64,000 nucleotides of DNA, from assembly GCF_963678635.1 (NCBI RefSeq), contig NC_087062.1, positions 50,110,178-50,174,177 of the forward strand. Reading direction: 5' to 3'. The position numbers and the translations under genes are program-made. Within the stretch, counting starts at the first letter, position 1. Every line of letters starts with the position of its first letter. Positions 57,001-64,000 of the stretch are shown here, in pieces. The stretch comes from Symsagittifera roscoffensis (taxonomy: Eukaryota; Xenacoelomorpha; Acoela; Convolutidae). Under the pieces are notes generated by a model. That model did not search any database. It was not told the origin of the DNA and worked only from the letters and a program-made list of their open reading frames with translations.

Positions 57001-57940
57001 TGAAAAACGATAGTTTTTTGTGGAAAAACTCGGCCAAAAAAGTAACTTGAAGTTTTTCAAAAATCCATGCCTTGAATGGTTTCAACAGAGAAACATATAA
57101 CATTGGCCATCCGATTTTCTTCATGAACAAACTTAAAATTCTTCAACATTTGGTTGCTTGACTACTCTGCTTAGACAAAACTCGCAGATTCGGTTTGTTT
57201 CAATAAAAAAACGGAAGAAAATTGGCCATTTGATTTGCTTGTTGAAATAAATTTTTCTAAGTTTGCTTGCGTGATTAGTCTGCTCAGACAAATTTCAAAT
57301 GGTTGCATTTCAATTTGTGCTGTGAAATTTTGTGATCTGTAAACGTTTTTGGTGAGTTGTTAACAAAATTAGGTAAATATCAGTTTTTGTGGGTACCTAC
57401 TTCAGCTCAGGTGTTTTAGAAAACTAATCGACAGGGATGGTATTCAAACCCACGCACGCAGAACATATTGGATTAGCATTTCAATGCCTTAACCTCTCCG
57501 CCAACCTGTAAGACCTGAATTCAAACATTGGTAAATCCAATCGAACCATTAAAAATTTTAAGCAAAGATGCTTTTCTTCAAATAGAATAATTGTTTTGCT
57601 CAAAACAATGAAACCTATCAACTCTTACCAAAATTGTGCATTATTTGACTTGATGTCTATGAATTTAACCTGGAAGGCTGAAGTAAGTACTCTAATTTTA
57701 GAACAGTACTCATTTCAGAACGTTTCATAGACCAAATCAGTTCGCTAAAACTTCATGTTTTTCTGAGCGAACTTTGAAACTATGAAAGGAATCGAAACAA
57801 AAATATAAGTAAAACTTCAATTTTAATTGCTTCCATAGAAAACCGATAATTTTTTTGCGGGAAAGCTCGGCCAAAAACGTAACCTCAAGTTTTTTGAAAT
57901 TCCATTGATTGATTAGTCTGTGTATTTGAAATTTAATGAT
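54015..57940 (-). repeat. Satellite subfamilies B and A, inverted and rearranged
   Basis: Contains subfamily B relics at about 54556-54640, 55278-55359 and 57430-57512, and a subfamily A relic at 56590-56675. A relic is deleted near 56040 (GAGTTGCAACG junction). About 56400-57920 and 57920-59440 are related at an offset of 1520 bp, so an A+B block was duplicated in this arm only. Confidence 0.82.
55278..55359 (-). tRNA. tRNA-like relic with near-complete cloverleaf and ATA anticodon
   Basis: 82 nt. Acceptor GACAGGG pairs with CTCTGTC at all seven positions (one G-U). A box TGGCCGAGTGG is intact, and the anticodon stem TTGGA/TCCAA is fully paired around loop ATATAAC with T33 kept. The T-stem pairs at about 4 of 5, but the B box is degenerate (GGCTCTGAATTCC). 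The loop differs from the array's CTGCTAA at five of seven positions. Confidence 0.6.
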
Positions 57941-60900
57941 GAATTTAGCAATTTAGCCTTAGAACAGGGCTAGCTCAAATAGTTAATTGAACCAAATCGT
58001 GCTACAAAACAAAATAAGGTAATTTTTTTATTCTTCCTAGACAAAATTAGGTAAATATCAGTTTTGTGCTTACAAAATTCAGTTCAGATGTTTTGAAAAA
58101 CTAATCGACGGGTATGGGATTCGGACCCACGCACGCACAACATATTGAATATCACTTCAACCCCTTAACCCCTCGGGCAACCTGAAACACCAGAATTCAA
58201 TTTTTGGTAAATTGAATCAAACAAATAAAAAATTAAAGCAAAGTTGCTTCGCTTCAAATAGAATAGTTTTTTTTTGCTCAAAACAAAAACGTATCATATC
58301 AAGCCATTGTTCGATCAAAAATAGACTTGACGTCTTTGTATAGAAAAAGTAACGACGAAGTAAGTACTCTAGTCTTAGAACAGAACTAGTGCAAATCTTC
58401 TTAAAGATCAAATAATTTCGCTAAATTTTCAAGGTTTTTTAAGCAACCTGTTAGAGCTTTAAAACTATCAAACGAAGCGACACAAAAAATTAAGTAAAAC
58501 CTAAGTTTTATTGCTTACGTTGAAAAACGATAAATTTTTGTGGAAAAACTCGGCCAAAAAAGTAACCTGAATTTTTTCAAAATCCATGCCTTAAATGGTT
58601 TCAATAGAAAAACGTAAAACCTTGGCATTCCGATTTTCTTCCTGAACAAACCTAAAAATTTTCAACGTTTGGTTGCTTGACTAGTCTGCTTAGACGAACT
58701 GCAAAGTTTTTGGGTGAGTTATTAACAAAATTAGGAAATAATCAGTTTTTGTGATTACCGAATTCATTTCAGGTGTTTTTAAAAACTAATCGACAGGGAT
58801 GGGATTCGGAACCACGCACGCAGAACATATTGAATGGCATTTCAACCCCTTAACCCCTCGGGCAACCTGAAACACCAGAATTCAATTTTTGGTAAATTGA
58901 ATCAAACAAATAAAAAATTAAAGCAAAGTTGCTTCGCTTCAAATAGAATAGTTTTTTTTTGCTCAAAACAAAAACGTATCATATCAAGCCATTGTTCGAT
59001 CAAAAATAGACTTGACGTCTGTGTATAGAAAAAGTAACGACGAAGTAAGTACTCTAGTCTTAGAACAGAACTAGTGCAAATCTTCTTAAAGATCAAATAA
59101 TTTCGCTAAATTTTCAAGGTTTTTTAAGCAACCTGTTAGAGCTTTAAAACTATCAAACGAAGCGACACAAAAAATTAAGTAAAACCTAAGTTTTATTGCT
59201 TACGTTGAAAAACGATAAATTTTTGTGGAAAAACTCGGCCAAAAAAGTAACCTGAATTTTTTCAAAATCCATGCCTTAAATGGTTTCAATAGAAAAACGT
59301 AAAACCTTGGCATTCCGATTTTCTTCCTGAACAAACCTAAAAATTTTCAACGTTTGGTTGCTTGACTAGTCTGCTTAGACGAACTGCAAAGTTTTTGGGT
59401 GAGTTATTAACAAAATTAGGAAATAATCAGTTTTTGTGATTACCGAATTCATTTCAGGTGTTTTTAAAAACTAATCGACAGGGATGGGATTCGGAACCAC
59501 GCACGCAGAACATATTGAATGGCATTTCAACCCCTTAACCTCTCGGGAAACCTGTAGGACCAGAATTCATCTTTTAGTAAAATATATTGAACCAATAAAA
59601 AATTAGGCAAGGTTGCTTCGCTTCAAATTGAATAATTATTTAGCTCAAATTAGAAAAAAACTTATCAAATCAAGCCATTGTTCGATCAAAAATAAACAAG
59701 ACGTCTGTGTATAGAAAATATAATGACGAAATAAGCTCTCTATTCTTAGAACAGGACTAGTTTAAATATTTTTATAGACCAAATCGTTTCGCTTAAATTT
59801 TAAGTTTTTCTGAGCAACCTGTTAGGCTTTGAAACTATCAAACGAAGCAAAACAAAAAATTAGGGAAAACCTAATTTTTTTTTGCTTCCGTTGAAAAACG
59901 ATAACTTTTGTAATAAGTACCCTGAAGTTTTTCAAAACTCCATGCCTTGAATGGTTTCAATAGAAAAACGTATAAAATTGGCCATCCGATTTTCATCATG
60001 AACAATCTTAAAGTTTTTCAATGTTTGTTTGATTGACTAGTCTGCTTAGACAAACTTCAGGGGTTTGTGAGCCGATTCTTACTACATTTTCTGATCTGAC
60101 AAATTTTTTGGTGAGTTTTTTTTACATATTTAGGTGAACATCATTTTTGGTGCCTACCGAATTCAGTTCAGGTGTTTTAAAAAATTACAGGACAGGAATG
60201 GGTTTCGAAACCACGCACGCAGAACATATTGGAAAGCCTTTAAACCCCCTAACCCCTCGGGCAATTTGGAAGATCAGAAGTCGATTTTCGATAAAATGAA
60301 TCGAACCAATAAAAAAAGAAAGCAAAGCTGCATCGCTACAAATAGAATAGCTTTTTTTTTGCTCAAAACAAAAAAAAAACGTATCAAATCAAGCCATTGT
60401 TCGATGAAAAGTAGACTTGACGTCTGTGTGTAGAAAATATAATGGTGAAATAAGCACTCTTGTCTTAGAACATGACTAGTGCAAATCTTCTTATAGACCA
60501 AACCGATTCGCTAAAATTTCAAATTTTTCTAAACACCCTGTTAAAGCTTTGAAACTATCCAACGAAGCGAAACAAAAAATTAAGGAAAAACTAATTTTTT
60601 TGCTTCCGTTGAAAAACGTTAGTTGTATGTGGAACAACTCGGCCAAAAAAGTAACCTGAAGCTTTTCAAAGTCCATGTCTTGAATGGTTTCAATAGAAAA
60701 ACGTATAAGCTTGGCCATCCGATTCTCTTCATGAACAATCTTAAAATTTTTCAACGTTTGTTTGCTTGACTAGTCTGCTTAGACGAACTTGAAGGGTTTG
60801 CGAGTCGATTCTTACTCCAAAAATTTGTGATCTGACAATATTTTTGGTGAGTTTTTTTTTTACAAAATTAGGTGAACATCATTTTTTGTGCCTACCGAGT

Positions 60901-63900
60901 TCAGTTCAGGTGTTTTTAAAAATTTACTGGACAGGAATGGGTTTAGAACCACGCACGCAGAACAAATTGGAAAGTTTTTCAACCCTCTAACCCCTCGGAG
61001 AGATTGGAAGACTAGAAGTCAATTATCGGTAAAATGAATCGAACCAATAAAAAAAAAGCAAAGTTGTTTCGCTTCAAACAGAATAGTTTTTTTTGCTCAA
61101 AACAAAAAAACGTATCAAATCAAGCCATTGATCGATGAAAAATAGACTTGAAGTCTGTGTATAAAAAATATAATGACGAAATAAGCACTCTTGTCTTAGA
61201 AGAGGACTAGTGCAAATCTTCTTATAGACCACACCGTTTCGCTAAAATTTCAAGTTTTCATTAGCACCCTGTTAGACCTTTGAAACTATCAAACGAAGCG
61301 AAACAAAAAATTAAGGAAACCTATTTTTTTTGCGTCCGTTGAAAAACGTTAGTTGTTTGTGGAAAAACTCGGCCAAAAAAGTAACCTGAAGTTTTGCAAA
61401 GTCCATGCCTTGAGTGGTTTCAATAGAAAAACTTATAACCTTGGCCATCCGATTTTCGTCAGGAACAAACTTAAAAGTTTTCAACGTTTGGTTGCTTGAA
61501 TAAACTGCTTACACGAACTTCAATGATTTGCGAGCCAATTCTTTCTCCAATTTTTGGTGATCTGACAAATTTTTGGGTGAGTTACTAACAAAATTAGGTA
61601 AATATCAGTTTTTGTGCTTACCGAATTCAGTTCAGGTGTTTTTAAAAACTAATCGACAGGGATGGGATTCGGACCCACGCACGCAGAACATTTTGAATAG
61701 CACTTCAATCCCTTAATCTCTCGGAAACCTGTAAGACAAGAAGTAATTTTTTGGTAAATTGAATTGAACCAAAAAAAATAAAGGAAAGTTGCTTCGCTTC
61801 AAATTGAATAACCTTTTTGCTCAAACCAAAAAAACGAATCAAATCAAGCCATTGTTCTATCGAAAAAAAACTTGACGTCTGTGTATAGAACACATAATGA
61901 CAAAATAAGCACTCTAGTCTTAGAACAGGACTAGTGCAAATCTTTTTATAGCCCAAGTCGTTTCGCTAAAGTTTCAAGTTTTTCTGAGCAACCTAACAGA
62001 GCTTTGAAACTATCAAACAAAGCAGAACAAAAAAATAAAAGAAACCTGATTTTGAATAGCTTCCAATGAAAAACGATAGTTTTTTGTGGAAAAACGGTCA
62101 AAAAATTAACCTGCAAATTTTCAAATTTCCATGCCTTGAATGCTCTCAATAGAAAAACGTATAACACTGGCCATCCGATTTTCTTTTTGAACAAACTGAA
62201 ATTTTTCAACGTTTAATTGCTTGAATAATCTGTTTAGATGAATTCCAATAGTTTGCGAGCCAATTTTTTTTTACCAATTTTTCGTGATCTGACATATTTT
62301 TTTGGTGAGTTGTTAAGAAAACTGGGTAAAAATCAGTTTTTGTGCTTACCGAACTCAGTTCAGTGTTTTTAAAAACTAATCGACAGGGATGCATTTTGAA
62401 CCCACGCACGCAGAACATATTGATTAACACTTCACCGCCTTCACCTCGCGGCCAGCTTGTACGACCAGAGGTCAATCATTGGTAAATTGAATTGAACCAA
62501 TAAAAAATTTAAGAAAATCAAGCCAATGCTCGATCAAAAACGAACTGGATGTCTGTGTATATAAAATGTAATGACGAAGTTAGCACACTAGTCATAGAAC
62601 AGGACTGGTGCGAATCTTTTTATAGACCAAATCATTTCGCTAAAATTTCCAGTTTTTCTAAGCAACCTGTTAGAGCTTTGAAACTATCAAACGATGCGAA
62701 ACATAAAATTGAGAAAAATCTAATTTTATATTGCTTCCGTTGAGAAACGATAGTTGTTTGTGGAAAAACTCGGCCGAAAAAGTAACCTCAAGTTTTTCAA
62801 AAAACCGTGCCTTGAATGGTTTCAATAGGAAAACGTATAACATTGGCCATCCGATTTTCTTCATGAACAAACTTAAAGTTTTTCAATGTTTGGTTGCTTA
62901 ACTAGTCTGCTTAGACAAACTTCAAGGGTTTGCGATATGATTCTTTCATCAAATTTTTGTGATCTGACAAATTTTTTGGTGAGTTTTTATGAAAATTAGG
63001 TAAAAATTAGTTTTGTGCTTACCGAACTCAGTTCAGCTGTTTTTAAAAACTAATCGACAGGGATGAATTTCAAACCCATGCACGCAGAACAAATCGATTA
63101 ACACTTCACCGCCTTCACCTCGCTGCCAGCTTAAAAGATCAGAGGTCAATCATTGGTAAATTGAATCGAACCAATAAAAAATTAAAGCAATTCAAGCCAT
63201 TGCTCGATCAAAAACGGACTTGATGTCTGTGTATATAAAATGTAATGACGAAGTTAGCACGCTAAACTTAGAACAAGACTGGTGGAAATCTTTTTTATAG
63301 ACCGAATCGTTTTGCTAGAATTTCCAATTTTTCTAAGCAACCTGTTAGAGCTTTGAAACTATCCACCGATGCGAAACAAAAAATTAAGGAAAACCTAACT
63401 TTATATTGCTTCCGTTGTGAAACGATTGTTGTATGTGGAAAAACTCGGGCAAAAAAGTAACCTCAAGTTTTTCAAAAATCCGTGCCTTGAATGGTTTTAA
63501 TAGCAAAACGTATTATATTGGCCATCCATTTTTTTTCATGAGCAAACTTGAAATTTTTCAACGTTTGGTTGCTTGACTATTCTGCTTAGACGAAATTCAA
63601 TGTTTTGCGTGCGGATTCTTTCTCCAATTTTTTGTGACCTGACAAGTTTTTTGGTGATTTATTAACAAAGTTAGGTAAACATCATTTTTTTTATCTACCG
63701 AATTCAGTTCAGGTGTTCGTAAAAAATTACTCGTTAGCGATGAGTCTCGAACCCACGCACGCAGAACATATTGATTAAAATTTCACCGCCCTCACCTCGC
63801 GGCCAGCCTGTAAGATCAGAGGTTTGCAAAAATTAAAGCAATTCAAGCCATTGCTCGATTAAAAACGGACTTGATGTGTGTATAAAAAATGTAATGACGA

Positions 63901-64000
63901 AGTTAGTACACTAGTCTTAGAACAGGACTGGTGGAAATCTTTTTATAGACCGAATCGTTTTGCTAAAACTTCCAATTTTTCTAAGCAACCGGTTAGAGCT
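57940..64000 (-). repeat. Satellite subfamily A, inverted orientation, continuing past the window
   Basis: Reverse-complement units with relics at about 58110, 58795, 59485, 60190, 60930, 61662, 62385, 63060 and 63735. 58217-58900 and 58902-59585 are nearly identical adjacent units (offset 685 bp). Units pair one by one with 33.8-39.8 kb of the direct arm. ORFs here are chance frames. The array is cut by the window end. Confidence 0.9.

Noticed and set aside
26270-64000. Dozens of ORFs of 60-113 codons with recurring FIEQWLDLIRFF or KQPVRALKLS patterns
   Set aside because: All are chance frames of the satellite, repeated because the DNA repeats. Their lengths vary with single indels and no domain is recognisable.
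26270-64000. A functional tRNA-Ser gene cluster
   Set aside because: Almost all relics have mismatched acceptor or anticodon stems or damaged B boxes; at most one or two could fold, and the anticodons vary.
26270-64000. 5S rRNA, spliced-leader or snRNA genes in the satellite units
   Set aside because: No Sm-site context, 5S internal control region or splice-leader donor arrangement is recognisable; the only RNA-like segment is the tRNA relic.

Overview
The window is eukaryotic, AT-rich, repeat-dominated DNA from what looks like an invertebrate; the phylum cannot be fixed from the sequence. No intact host protein gene was recognised. It has two parts: a decayed Maverick/Polinton DNA transposon (3437-26269, 22,833 bp), and the tRNA-Ser-derived satellite array into which it inserted (2616-3436 and 26270-64000). 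A second, incomplete Polinton copy in the same orientation fills 1-2615 and continues beyond the left edge. The Polinton is delimited precisely. It has terminal inverted repeats of about 260-275 bp beginning AGTA and ending TACT, and a 6-bp target duplication (ATGTTT/AAGTTT). The interrupted satellite unit can be read straight across the insertion. Left-arm genes lie on the minus strand. Reading leftwards they are a possible DEDD-like exonuclease, packaging ATPase, a small overlapping ORF, retroviral-type integrase, minor capsid-type protein, a small basic protein, double-jelly-roll major capsid protein and an adenain/ULP1-like cysteine protease. The protein-primed DNA polymerase B lies on the plus strand of the right arm. 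Nearly every gene carries frameshifts or stops. The integrase has lost the block expected to hold its first catalytic aspartate. The polymerase locus is a nested tandem amplification whose copies share inherited lesions, so the element is dead as an autonomous unit. The middle of the element holds an unusual accessory region. A ~970-bp segment is tandemly duplicated, and its second copy contains a minisatellite of about 55 units of ~31 bp, each able to fold into an AAAAGTG-TTT-CACTTTT hairpin; the first copy has only about four units. Beside it lies a broken gene whose C-terminus combines a SUMO-interaction-like acidic motif with a PIP-box-like tail. From 26270 to the end there are about 54 satellite units of mostly 675-735 bp. 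Nearly all carry an 82-nt tRNA-Ser(GCT)-like relic with recognisable A and B boxes and a downstream T-run. Units are direct up to about 48.2 kb and reverse-complemented afterwards. They form a colinear giant palindrome: units paired about a centre near 47.87 kb share private mutations. The right arm runs off the window.
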